Source: Pseudophaeobacter leonis
GTDB lineage: Bacteria; Pseudomonadota; Alphaproteobacteria; Rhodobacterales; Rhodobacteraceae
Assembly (NCBI RefSeq): GCF_002087335.1
Contig: NZ_MWVJ01000060.1
Span: 1 to 64,000 of the forward strand
Reading direction: 5' to 3'
DNA: 64,000 nt
Shown here: positions 1 through 8,024 of the stretch, in pieces
Layout: every line of letters starts with the position of its first letter
Numbering within the stretch: the first letter of the stretch is position 1
Program-made: the position numbers and the translations under genes
The notes under the pieces: generated by a model
What the model saw: the letters and a program-made list of their open reading frames with translations, nothing else
Told to the model about the DNA's origin: nothing
Databases searched by the model: none

Positions 1-1
1 C

Positions 2-1048
2 CACTCCAACCTCTATATCGGCGGTTTCCGCACTATCGATGACATCGGCCACACTTATGGCACTTTGGCGGCCACTGGCGTGAACGTCCTGCATGACTGG
101 GCCGTTGGCGTTGATCGCGACGCCAAGACTGTTTCCTTGGCTGGCGGCGGCTCTGTCCCTTATGACAAGCTGATCCTTAGCCCCGGCATCGACTTTGTTG
201 ATGGCGCAGTAGAAGGTTGGGACATGAGCGCCCAGAACGCTATGCCCCATGCGTATAAGGCGGGATCACAGACCGAGCTTTTGAAGTCTCAGATCATGGC
301 CATGCCTGCGGGCGGCACCTTTGCAATGGTCGCGCCGCCCAACCCATATCGCTGCCCTCCTGGTCCGTATGAGCGGGTCTCGATGGTGGCGCATCTGTTA
401 AAGGCTCACAATCCGACGGCAAAGATTATCGTCGCTGATCCAAAAGAGAAATTCTCGAAGATGGCCTTGTTCCAAGAAGGTTGGGCAGACCACTACGGCG
501 GTATGATCGACTGGATCGGGGCGGGCTTTGGTGGCGGAGAGGTTTCGGTAGACCCCAGCGCAATGACCCTTACAATCGATGGCGAAGTCACGAACGTGGA
601 CGTCTGCAATGTTATCCCGGCAATGAAGGCGGGGCAGATTGCACATTCGGCGGGTGTCACTGACGGAAATTGGGCGCCAGTCAATGCCGCGGACATGGGC
701 AGCAAAGTGGACGCAGATATCTATGTCCTTGGCGATGCCAGCCAGCAAGGCGATATGCCTAAATCGGGCTTTTCGGCCAACAGCCAGGCCAAGGTCTGTG
801 CAAACGCTGTCCGGGGTGCTCTGACCGGTTCAAAGGTCTTCCCGGCCAAATTCTCCAATACATGTTGGTCGCTGATCGACACCGACAATGGGGTCAAAGT
901 TGGGGCGACCTATGAGGCAACTGAGGAAAAAATCGCAAAAGTTGACGGTTTCATTTCACAAACCGGAGAGAGCGCCGAAGTCCGAAAGGCGACCTACGAG
1001 GAATCCGAGGGCTGGTATGCGGGTATAACCGCAGACATGTTTGGCTGA
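2..1048 (+). CDS. fccB: Flavocytochrome c sulfide dehydrogenase, flavoprotein chain (5' truncated by window edge)
   Basis: The reading frame is open from base 2, so the gene begins upstream of the window. The visible 348 residues match the FAD-binding subunit of flavocytochrome c sulfide dehydrogenase (FccB, called SoxF in sox operons), which oxidises sulfide in the periplasm and passes electrons to a c-type cytochrome. The family's two redox cysteines are visible: one in NPYRCPPGPYERVS (about visible residue 118) and one in SNTCWSLID near the C-terminus. VLGDASQQGDMPKSGFSA is the second FAD contact, and the N-terminal dinucleotide-binding loop is off the window. A hairpin follows 10 bp downstream. 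FccB or SoxF cannot be decided without the upstream genes. Family assignment is firm. Confidence 0.9.
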   Translation, partial: HSNLYIGGFRTIDDIGHTYGTLAATGVNVLHDWAVGVDRDAKTVSLAGGGSVPYDKLILSPGIDFVDGAVEGWDMSAQNAMPHAYKAGSQTELLKSQIMAMPAGGTFAMVAPPNPYRCPPGPYERVSMVAHLLKAHNPTAKIIVADPKEKFSKMALFQEGWADHYGGMIDWIGAGFGGGEVSVDPSAMTLTIDGEVTNVDVCNVIPAMKAGQIAHSAGVTDGNWAPVNAADMGSKVDADIYVLGDASQQGDMPKSGFSANSQAKVCANAVRGALTGSKVFPAKFSNTCWSLIDTDNGVKVGATYEATEEKIAKVDGFISQTGESAEVRKATYEESEGWYAGITADMFG

Positions 1049-1057
1049 TAAATTGGC

Positions 1058-1081
1058 GGGGCTGGTCTCAGGACCGGCCCC
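1058..1081 (+). terminator. Probable terminator after fccB
   Basis: An inverted repeat GGGGCTGGTC / GACCGGCCCC (ten pairs, one G-T) with a 4-base loop starts 10 bp after the fccB stop. There is no clear U-run, so termination is inferred from position and stem strength. Confidence 0.6.
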
Positions 1082-1313
1082 GATCCAATTCGGGGAAATA
1101 GGCGCCAACAGATTTTGGTTTCGACCCGACGATTCAGGCGCTGAGATACCAATCAAATGGATACGACAATCAACAAGACGCGCTTTCGTAGTTTGCCAAA
1201 GCCGTCGTTGGTTCGGCTGTAGCGAATTGGCGCTTCGTCCGCACCTTACCAGTTCCTGCGTTGCGCAGCGAAGGTCAGGTCTGTCACATCCGCTCCTTTT
1301 CCCTTGGGCCCGG

Positions 1314-1557
1314 TTTGGGTTGGCTAAGAACGTTTTCCAGGTCCACGGGATTGATGACAATGGTGAGGTTGCATTCAACCGAGCACTTAGGCGGGCGCAA
1401 GTTCTCACGTTCTTTGAACGTCTTGAGCCATGTCTGGTTGGTATCGAGGCATGTGGGACGAGCCACCATTGGGCGCGTGAGCTAATCAAATTGGGCCATA
1501 ACGTGAAGCTGATCCCACCAGCCTATGTGAAGCCGTACGTCAAACGTGGAAAGTCAG
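1314..1557 (+). pseudogene. IS110-family transposase, N-terminal fragment
   Basis: One frame reads GLAKNVFQVHGIDDNGEV and continues to EACGTSHHWARELIKLGHNV and PPAYVKPYVKRGKSD. This is the start of the DEDD (RuvC-like) catalytic domain of IS110/IS1111 transposases. The normal first residues, with the initial catalytic Asp, are missing: GLAKNVFQ is preceded by unrelated residues. At about 1555 the frame runs straight into IS256-type sequence, so the rest of the gene is lost. It is a dead remnant. The C-terminal half of an IS110-type gene lies at 8025-8450 on the other strand and could come from the same or a related element. Confidence 0.75.
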
Positions 1558-1950
1558 ATGGCGACAGCGCTCAAGGCTGTCTACACCGCTGTGGACGCCG
1601 ATGTGGCAGAGGCTGCGCTGGCCGAGTTCGAAAACAGCGATCTCGCGGCCCGATACCCGGCCATTGCGCCGAGCTGGCGGTGGGCTTGGAACGAGGTGAT
1701 CCCTTTCCTGGATTATCCGCCTGCAGTGCGCAGGTTGATTTACACGACCAATGCGATTGAGGCGTTAAACTCGAAAATCCGCCGGGCAGTCCGAACCCGT
1801 GGCCATTTCCCCGGTGATGACGCCGCAGCAAAATTGATTTATCTGGCGCTGAATGCTACATCTCAGGAGTGGAAGCGCTCAATACGTGAGTGGCACGCGG
1901 TTAAAAGCCAGTTCGCAATCATGTTCGAAGATCGCTTCCCCATGACGTAA
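1558..1950 (+). pseudogene. IS256-family (mutator-type) transposase, C-terminal fragment
   Basis: About 130 residues with the hallmark IS256/mutator C-terminus: YPAIAPSWRWAWNEVIPF, then IYTTNAIEALNSKIRRAVR and GHFPGDDAAAKLIYLAL. The Glu of IEALNSK is the last residue of the DDE triad; the two Asp residues and the DNA-binding N-terminus are missing. The fragment abuts the IS110 remnant upstream. The sequence up to about 1988 (ending near CCGCACAGTCTC) resembles an IS256 right end, after which IS30 sequence begins. This is a nested or recombined insertion scar and is not functional. Confidence 0.8.
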
Positions 1951-1995
1951 CCAAACGCGTCAGAGCACAGAATTCCGCACAGTCTCAGCTGTTGC

Positions 1996-2773
1996 AGGAA
2001 CCTGCGATCAAATCACCTTCCCAGTGCCCTGGTACAGCGCGATCTTCTACCTCCGCAGGCCGCTCACAGATCGAAACATCATCGTTGAACTTCCCCAAAC
2101 CGCTCCGCTTCAACGTGGCATGACGTGACCGCCTGATGGACCGTGTGGCATGTAAATGCGCCTGGAGTTCTTTCTTTAGGACGCCCCGCGTCTGAATGAA
2201 AAGGCTCCGGTAGATCGTCCCCCTCTCGGGACATTGCTGTGCAATGCCCTGCCGGTCAGTGCATGCGAGATACGTTTGTCTTCCTCATCAGGATGTTCGC
2301 GCATGAGCCAACCTGCAATTTGTTGCGGGGACCACTTGCGATGCAGCTTGGTGGATATCATGCGGCAAAGATAGTCGTTGCCGACTAGCTTACAGGGCTT
2401 TGGACGGTGCGCTCGATCCCAGGCCTTCGCGTCGGAACCTGGCTGCACGGTAATGTTTGGTGCCGCCATTGCGGCGAACTTCACGGCTGATAGTTGAGGG
2501 TGCCCGGTGAAGGTTGCGCGCAATGGACCTCAGCGACTGCTTAGCTACAAGGCCCCGTGATATCTCTTCCCGCTCACCGAGTGTCAGCGCCAACCGAGAC
2601 CGCGCCCGGGCTATTGGTCTGATGCCACCAGTGCGCTCAAGTACTGGATAGATAGACGAAGATCCGCGATCAAACACACGTCCAATCGAGCTCATCGACT
2701 CTCCGCGCTGCCACCGACCCCATATCTCCGCCTTCTGCTTCTCTGAGAAAAATATCCGCTTCCGATAGGCCAT
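1996..2773 (-). pseudogene. IS30-family transposase, frameshifted, interrupted and 3' truncated
   Basis: The gene starts at 2773 with MAYRKRIFFSEKQKAEIWGR and an IS30-type HTH (SIARNLHRAPSTISREVRRN). It shifts frame near 2440-2460 and resumes as LHRKWSPQQIAGWLMREHP up to RISH. There a 41-bp hairpin element (2221-2261) interrupts the conserved HETIYRSL motif. Downstream the frame resumes as TIYRSLFIQTRGVLKKELQ and ends at VPGHWEGDLIAGS, which contains the first catalytic Asp of the DDE core. The remainder of the catalytic domain is missing at the junction with IS256 sequence. Bases 2801-2833 (CTAAAGTGTTGCGTCCATCC onward) look like the outer IS30 end. Non-functional. Confidence 0.8.
2221..2261 (-). 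repeat. Two-hairpin GAGAGGG element, copy A (inside IS30 transposase)
   Basis: Read on the minus strand this 41-bp segment begins CACTGACCGGCAG, contains the stem GGGCATTGC / GCAATGTCCC (one bulged T) around an ACA loop, and ends GAGAGGG. It sits between codons for RISH and TIYR of the IS30 transposase, where family members read continuously, so it is an insertion. Three related copies occur at 7771, 7846 and 10921. The stem bases differ from copy B by paired changes that keep the pairing, and the bulged T is shared. Confidence 0.75.
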
Positions 2774-3078
2774 GAGTTACACTCCATCTTTCCAAAAAGA
2801 CTAAAGTGTTGCGTCCATCCGTTGAAACCGCCGGACGAAACGAGCCGAATTCTCGCTGCGCGCTCTCGCAGCAGCACGATTTTTGCTGCATCAGCGCGGA
2901 CTCGAGTATTTCGATACGGCGCAAAAAACCGGCCATTCACATAGAACGCAGAGAGAATAGGGCGTAGGATCAGGTAGCGGGCTATCCCGCTGTTCAGATG
3001 GCAGAAACGGAGGTCTGCTCCGCTACGCTTTGTAGGCTTTCAGAGCCTAGCCACAAACATTTTCACGGCGGGATGTAG

Positions 3079-3850
3079 ATGAACGTTATTGTACTTGGAG
3101 TTTTGGGTAGTCTCGCCGCTGGCCTGATGACCGCGATCGGAGCGTTGCCAATTCTGATTGGCAAAACTGTTTCGCGCAAACTGAACGACAGTTTGCTCGG
3201 GTTTGCGGCTGGTGTTATGCTCTCCGCCTCATACTTCTCGCTTATCATTCCGGGACTGGAAATTTCTGAGGAACAATATGGTGCGGGAGCAATCCCGGCA
3301 CTGATTGCAGTTGGTGGAATCATCCTTGGTGCCGCATCCATCTACTTATTGGATGAAAGAGTGCCGCACCGGCACTTTACCAAAGGCCTTGAAGGTCCAG
3401 AGGCCGTCTCTGTTCGAAAGATCTGGCTTTGTAATCGCGATCACGCTGCACAACATTCCCGAAGGCCTTGCCGTCGGCGTTGGTTTCGGAGGCGGCGACA
3501 TTGCTGCGGCGATATCTCTCGCGGTCGGTATTGGGTTGCAGAACGCGCCGGAGGGTCTGGCAGTCGCGCTGGCACTTCAGTCCGAAGGATACTCAAAAAA
3601 CTACGCTTTCCTCGTCGCTGCCGCGACAGGACTGGTCGAGCCGGTGGCAGGCTTGGCCGGAGTTGTTGCGGTGAGTGCCTCCCAACTTCTCTTGCCATGG
3701 GGGCTGACCTTTGCAGCAGGTGCGATGCTCTACGTGATCAGCAATGAAATAATCCCCGAAACACATCGGCACGGCCACCACAAGGGTGCCACAGCAGGCC
3801 TGATCGTGGGTGTGGTGGTCATGATGTTTCTGGACGTCGTGTTTGGCTGA
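3079..3850 (+). pseudogene. ZIP-family metal transporter, frameshifted
   Basis: The product resembles ZIP (zinc/divalent cation, ZupT-like) inner-membrane importers. It starts MNVIVLGVLGSLAAGLMTAI with several hydrophobic segments, then shifts from the first to the second frame at about 3431 in GGCTTTGTAATC. After the shift the signature motifs ITLHNIPEGLAVGVGFGGG and GIGLQNAPEGLAVALAL appear; their His, Asn and Glu residues form the binuclear metal site in ZIP proteins. Restoring a TTT codon at the run of three Ts would give one protein of about 257 residues. The neighbouring convergent gene is also a ZIP with one indel, so these lesions may be sequence errors. Confidence 0.82.
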
Positions 3851-3907
3851 ACATGCTTTTATCAGTGCCTTGGGCTCGCTAACTGGGAAGCCATTCGAAC
3901 GAGGTGC

Positions 3908-4644
3908 TCAATGAGCCCCCATTGTTATCCCTAGTGCCGTCGCAATCCCCCCACCCAACACGATCAGTGAGAATTTGCGCGGTTCACGTTCGGCCATTGG
4001 AAGCAAATGCGTAGCCCCGACATAAAACAGCGCTCCTGCAGAGCCTGCCATCAAGTTGCCCAAGAACGGTTTATCTATGTTACTGATCCAACCATAGGAC
4101 ATAAGTGTTCCAAGGGGCGTAGTTGCAGCTGCCGACACAAGGGCAAGAACGAGTGCCTTCCTGTCGCCAAAGCCGCTGCGCAGCAAGAGGACATAGGTGA
4201 TGATGCCTTCGGGAAATTCATGCAGCACCATGCCGAGTGTGGACACAACACCAGTGAAAAAGCTGACAGTGATGTGACGGAGTACATCACGCCGTCAACG
4301 AAAGAGTGGAACCCGATCCCGAACATGGCAACCAGGCCAATGGCATAGTCCGCTGTGGTTGGTTTGTCGCAAACCTGTGTTGTCAGAAACCGGTTCATAA
4401 AATGCATCACGAGGTAGCCGGTCAGCATGAAGACAGGGCCCTGGGGGCTCAACTCAAGGCTTGTTGGCATCAGATGTAGGAAAGACACGGCGATCAAGAC
4501 GCCCGCGGCGAAACAGGCAAAATAGACGGCATTTCGGCGCCCCCAATCGCTGAAGCGCCGTACAGTCAGGACCCCAATGGTTGTTACGAGACCGGCAAGC
4601 AGGCTTGCCCACACTGCAAAAGGGATGACTGGTGAAACGACCAA
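3908..4644 (-). pseudogene. Second ZIP-family metal transporter, frameshifted
   Basis: A distinct ZIP-type membrane protein read leftwards from 4644 (MVVSPVIPFAVWASLLAGLV). It contains the first metal motif as FGIGFHSFVDGVMYSVT and, after a frameshift near 4270, the second as LGMVLHEFPEGIITYVLLLRS. Adding one T in ACATCACTG would restore the usual VTFTVSF reading and one protein of about 245 residues with eight hydrophobic segments. It faces the upstream ZIP gene tail to tail and is not closely similar to it, so this is not a local duplication. Substrate (zinc, iron or manganese) cannot be told from sequence. Confidence 0.8.
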
Positions 4645-4648
4645 GTCC

Positions 4649-4963
4649 TCAGGTCTTTCGGTTGGTGCGCCTCAGCGCCTCACGAGACAAGCCGCCCTGC
4701 TTGGTGGGGGGTGTTTCACTTGTATCTATATCGCCAACAAGCATATGCAGGGCCTGCAGTATCTGCTTCAACACCTCACCATTTCGCGCTGGCATGCCTT
4801 CGTCTTCGGCGACACTGACCTCACAGGCATCATACTCCCATCGCCGCAGGATCTCGATCCTTTGCGATGTCGTAAGGCTTTCATCGGTCAAAACGTCCTC
4901 AGGCATATCGAATATGGACGGCGGATCAAGAATGGCTTTGGCAAGGCGCTTTTCGTCCATCAT
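4649..4963 (-). CDS. Conserved hypothetical protein, 104 aa
   Basis: A small soluble acidic protein beginning MMDEKRLAKAILDPPSIFDM. It contains a conserved-looking stretch, DESLTTSQRIEILRRWEYDA, that I associate with small alphaproteobacterial proteins of unknown function; I cannot assign a domain. Its start overlaps the stop of the upstream gene (4960) in an ATGA arrangement, so the two are translationally coupled. It lies immediately downstream of and in the same direction as the second ZIP gene, so 5175 to 3908 may be one transcript. No signal peptide or membrane segment is seen. Confidence 0.7.
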   Translation of the reverse strand: MMDEKRLAKAILDPPSIFDMPEDVLTDESLTTSQRIEILRRWEYDACEVSVAEDEGMPARNGEVLKQILQALHMLVGDIDTSETPPTKQGGLSREALRRTNRKT

Positions 4964-5175
4964 GCGTTCCTTGCGCTGAGTATTGTCAGCACCTCTTTCG
5001 TCGGCCCTGTGAGCACGCGTTCACCTTGGCCAGCAATATCGCTGGTACCATCCGCCAACGACTTGGCCTCGGCGATATCTGCCAGACTCGCGCCCGTCGC
5101 TTCAATCGCGGCAAAATCGTTGTCGTCCAGAACCCCAAGCATGTCCTCGGCAGCTGCCCGTGTAACGTGGCTCAT
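4960..5175 (-). CDS. Small conserved hypothetical protein, 71 aa
   Basis: A 71-residue acidic, helical-looking protein (MSHVTRAAAEDMLGVLDDND) with no cysteines or hydrophobic segments. The start is well supported by an AGGAGATATTC Shine-Dalgarno stretch directly before the ATG. It overlaps the next gene by four bases, so the two products are probably made in similar amounts and may interact. No function can be read from the sequence. The coupling to a metal-transporter gene downstream is the only clue. Confidence 0.7.
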   Translation of the reverse strand: MSHVTRAAAEDMLGVLDDNDFAAIEATGASLADIAEAKSLADGTSDIAGQGERVLTGPTKEVLTILSARNA

Positions 5176-5367
5176 TGAATATCTCCTCTACTTCAAGCCA
5201 GGTTCCATCTCTGGCTTCCGCCTGTCATGGACAACCTGAATTTTCGATCTCTGAGTTATGGTAGGGCACGGCGGGGCGTCGCCCCTTGATGTATCTCAAT
5301 GCATTCGCCTTTCAATTGCATATCATGACATAAAAAATCGATAGCCACGAATGGAATGGAGACCGAA

Positions 5368-5952
5368 ATGGCCGAAGCAGAACCCAAGTCGGACGACAGC
5401 AAGACCACCTATATCAATACTCCAGAAGCGGTCGGCGTTTTTTATACATTCGAAGCGCAACAGGCCGCATTTTACGATCTGCGTTCGGTAGGGTTTCATC
5501 ATTCCGACATCAGCCTTCTCGGTAGCGATGAGGCTCTGCAAGAGAAACTTGGCAAGGCCTATTGGCGCGCGTCCGACCTTGAGGACGATCCGAAAGCGCC
5601 CAGGGCTCATTTCGTATCCGAAGAAGCGATCGGCGAACTTGAAGGGGCCATCACAGGTGGGTTTTTCTTTGTGGGGTCGGCCATCGCAATGACGGCGATG
5701 CTAACGCCTGCGAGTACCCTGGCGGCCTCCATTGCGGCCGTCGCCATCGGCGGCAGTCCCGCCGCCGTCATCGGCACACTTTTGGCGCGACGCGTTGGAA
5801 AGCATCATAAGGAATACTATGAAAATCAAATTCGACACGGCGGTATCCTGATGTGGGTCAGAACGCGGGACAAGGAAAGGGAGGCCCTCGCCGTGAAGAT
5901 CATGAAGGGCCATTCCGGGCGCGATGTGCACCTGCATGGCTGGAGCGAGTGA
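5368..5952 (+). CDS. Membrane-associated conserved protein with a central hydrophobic hairpin
   Basis: About 194 residues. An N-terminal domain of roughly 100 residues starts with a segment like the general-stress-protein-17M/YflT fold (VGVFYTFEAQQAAFYDLRSV). A central glycine- and alanine-rich hydrophobic pair of helices follows (FFFVGSAIAMTAMLTPAS and AASIAAVAIGGSPAAVIG), then a basic, histidine-containing tail. Such proteins are often stress related, but function is unknown and this assignment is tentative. The ATG at 5368 is preferred over 5356 because GGAG lies seven bases before it. It stands alone between divergent small genes and the metallo-hydrolase. Confidence 0.65.
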   Translation: MAEAEPKSDDSKTTYINTPEAVGVFYTFEAQQAAFYDLRSVGFHHSDISLLGSDEALQEKLGKAYWRASDLEDDPKAPRAHFVSEEAIGELEGAITGGFFFVGSAIAMTAMLTPASTLAASIAAVAIGGSPAAVIGTLLARRVGKHHKEYYENQIRHGGILMWVRTRDKEREALAVKIMKGHSGRDVHLHGWSE

Positions 5953-6113
5953 AGGTGGCGCGGGAGCCCGACACCGAGACCAGTTTCCCCAAAGCATATG
6001 CTCCTGACCACAACTCACCAATTCCAGCTGCATCATCATGCGTGCCAATCCGCAGTGGTGACTGTCTGTAGAGCAATCGGCTGAAAGCAACTATCTTAGA
6101 AAGACGCACAAAA

Positions 6114-7049
6114 ATGCAATTTTTTCCCAGTTCGACCGAAACCGGCAGTCCGAATGTCGCTGCATTCTACGAAAAGACGACCGGTTCCTGGCAATACGTG
6201 GCATGGTGCCCGGCAACCAGGGCTGCTGTCATCATCGATCCAGTGCTCGACTTTGATCCGGCTGCCGGTGCGACCTGGACAGCGAGTGCAGACGAGATCC
6301 TGCACTACGTGACGTCCGAGGGGCTCGAAGTAGAAGGGGTGCTCGACACGCATCCGCACGCCGATCATTTCTCATCAGCGGCTTATCTCAAGGAAAAACT
6401 TGGTGGGGTACCCAAACAGGCAATCGGCGAACTGGTAATGAAGGTGCAGGAAATCTGGTCGGATTTCTACGCCGATGACAGTCTGAACGGCCGTGACGAC
6501 TACTGGGACCGCCTGTTTAAGGCGGGTGATACTTTTAAAGTCGGCAAGTGCGACGTGGAGGTATCGCTTTCGACCGGTCACACCCTGGCTTCCATCACAT
6601 ACAAGATTGGCGATGCGGTTTTTGCCCATGACACCTTCATGGCCCCCGATAGCGGAACATCGCGTGCGGATTTTCCTGGTGGTTCCTCGTCTGAACTATG
6701 GGACAGCCTGCAGGCAATCCTCGCACTGCCCGGCCAGATCCGCGTTTTCGTTGGCCACGATTATTGCAAGGGCGGCCGGGCCGAGGCCTGCATGGCAACC
6801 GTTGCGGAGCACAAGGCGTCCAACATTCACGTCAAGGACGGTACTACAAAGGAAGAGTTCATTTCCATACGGGATGCGCGCGATGCTACGCTGCCTCTTC
6901 CCGGTCAAATGCTTTATGCGCTGCAGATCAACATTCGCGGCGGGCGCCTTCCCGAACCCGACCCTCAGGGCCGCGCCGTGCTGCGTGTGCCACTTAATCG
7001 TTTTGCTTCGAAGATTGCATCGAACTTCGAGCATTCGGCCAGAGAATAG
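6114..7049 (+). CDS. MBL-fold metallo-hydrolase, persulfide-dioxygenase (ETHE1/Blh) like
   Basis: A 311-residue metallo-beta-lactamase-fold protein. Metal-ligand motifs in order are DTHPHADHF (H-x-H-x-D-H), STGHTLASI, AHDTFMAPDSGTSRADFPGG and VFVGHDYC. This arrangement and the DSGTSRADFPGGS stretch are typical of ETHE1/Blh-type persulfide dioxygenases, single-iron enzymes that oxidise glutathione persulfide to sulfite. That activity would complement the sulfide dehydrogenase at the window start. The C-terminal 70 residues (PLPGQMLYALQINIRGGRLP) are also typical of Blh-like proteins. No signal peptide is seen, so it should act in the cytoplasm. A glyoxalase II-type thioesterase is the alternative. 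Confidence 0.82.
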   Translation: MQFFPSSTETGSPNVAAFYEKTTGSWQYVAWCPATRAAVIIDPVLDFDPAAGATWTASADEILHYVTSEGLEVEGVLDTHPHADHFSSAAYLKEKLGGVPKQAIGELVMKVQEIWSDFYADDSLNGRDDYWDRLFKAGDTFKVGKCDVEVSLSTGHTLASITYKIGDAVFAHDTFMAPDSGTSRADFPGGSSSELWDSLQAILALPGQIRVFVGHDYCKGGRAEACMATVAEHKASNIHVKDGTTKEEFISIRDARDATLPLPGQMLYALQINIRGGRLPEPDPQGRAVLRVPLNRFASKIASNFEHSARE

Positions 7050-7149
7050 GTAAGCGGGTAGGTCGGGCGGTGGCCTATATCACATTGATATTGTCGAAAT
7101 CTGCTCTCCATCATCGTGTTCGTAAATCAAAGTAAGAAAGTTTTCTGAA

Positions 7150-7632
7150 ATGCCAGATAATGAAACAATGAAATACCTCCAAAAAGCCTTGCACATGGAG
7201 CTCACGGCAGCACATCAATATCAGCTGCATGCCCATGTGCTCGATAATTGGGGGCTGGACAAACTGGCCGCCCAAATGCGGTCGGAAATGCAAGAGGAGC
7301 TGGGTCATTCTGATCTTTATATAGCGAGAATTATGTTCTTTAACGGCAATCCCGATTTGAAATTCTACAAAAAGCCTGTCCAGGCGGATAACCTCGTTAG
7401 CATGTTTAAATCTGATTTGGCCGACGAATTGGAAGCAATCGAGTTTTATACCGCCGCCGCCCAGCACGCAATGAAGACGGGTGATATCGGATCTCGGACG
7501 CTCTTTGAGCAGATCGCACTTGACGAAGAGGGGCACAAAGGTTGGCTTGAGCTCCAGCTCAGTTTGATTGAGCGGCTCGGTGAAAAGGCGTTCAGTGCGA
7601 AATACGTTTCCGGAGTGGCTTCAGAAGAATAG
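7150..7632 (+). CDS. bfr: Bacterioferritin-type ferritin lacking the heme-ligand methionine
   Basis: A 160-residue four-helix ferritin-like protein of bacterioferritin length. Diiron ferroxidase ligands are visible: Glu17, Tyr24, Glu49 and His52 in EELGHSD, a Glu in ADELEAIEFY, and Glu and His in LDEEGHKGW. In heme-binding bacterioferritins the residue after the Glu of E-M-K-H is Met52, which ligates heme at the subunit interface; here it is Leu50 (E-L-G-H). The protein should therefore store and oxidise iron without heme, or pair with a heme-binding subunit encoded elsewhere. No bacterioferritin-associated ferredoxin gene is adjacent. Confidence 0.87.
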   Translation: MPDNETMKYLQKALHMELTAAHQYQLHAHVLDNWGLDKLAAQMRSEMQEELGHSDLYIARIMFFNGNPDLKFYKKPVQADNLVSMFKSDLADELEAIEFYTAAAQHAMKTGDIGSRTLFEQIALDEEGHKGWLELQLSLIERLGEKAFSAKYVSGVASEE

Positions 7633-7770
7633 TTGGTCTGAACAATGATCCCCGTATACGCGACCGTTATTCCCATTATCGCTGCCTTCAATGACCTGTG
7701 TGGATAGCGCCTGCATAGCAAGACATTTTTGAAGAAGATTTAGCACTGGTCAGAAGCAGCGGTGTGTTCC

Positions 7771-7811
7771 CACTGCCCGGCAGGCGATTGCGCAGCAATC
7801 TGCCGAGAGGG
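7771..7811 (+). repeat. Two-hairpin GAGAGGG element, copy B
   Basis: 41 bp beginning CACTGCCCGGCAG, with the stem GGCGATTGC / GCAATCTGCC (one bulged T) around a GCA loop, ending GAGAGGG. Same length and bulge position as copy A, with swapped base pairs at the third and fourth stem positions. It forms a tail-to-tail pair with copy C, like the paired units of REP/BIME sequences. Confidence 0.75.
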
Positions 7812-7845
7812 GCCTGTTTGCGCGGCGCACGCGGCCGCTGGCCCT

Positions 7846-7882
7846 CCCTCTCAGCGATGCAAGAATCGCCTGCCGGGCTGTG
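7846..7882 (-). repeat. Two-hairpin GAGAGGG element, copy C
   Basis: On the minus strand: CACAGCCCGGCAG, then stem GCGAT / ATCGC with loop TCTTGC, then TGAGAGGG; 37 bp. It is inverted relative to copy B, with a 34-bp spacer between their GAGAGGG ends. Confidence 0.7.
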
Positions 7883-8024
7883 GATGGTTTCCGCAGGCAA
7901 AGTCCCAAACCGCTTCTCGGACAAGTGATGTCCCTGACATTGGACGGGGTGTCTTGGGAGACTGGCTGACTGTGCTCCATCATTTCAATGGTCATGCTGT
8001 CTCTGGTGTTCTGTTGTCCTCATA

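Larger units (their letters stand above)
7633..8024. other. 392-bp stretch without a gene, carrying an inverted pair of hairpin elements
   Basis: No plausible coding frame is seen. The stretch holds copies B (7771-7811) and C (7846-7882) of the GAGAGGG element facing each other, separated by a GC-rich 34-bp spacer (GCGCGGCGCACGCGGCCGC). It lies between the bacterioferritin gene and an IS110 remnant. Confidence 0.6.

Noticed and set aside
1041-1760. A 239-codon open frame across the IS110 and IS256 remnants as one gene
   Set aside because: Only the middle part is IS110-like. The N-terminal part has no family sequence and the C-terminal part reads IS256 DNA in a wrong frame.
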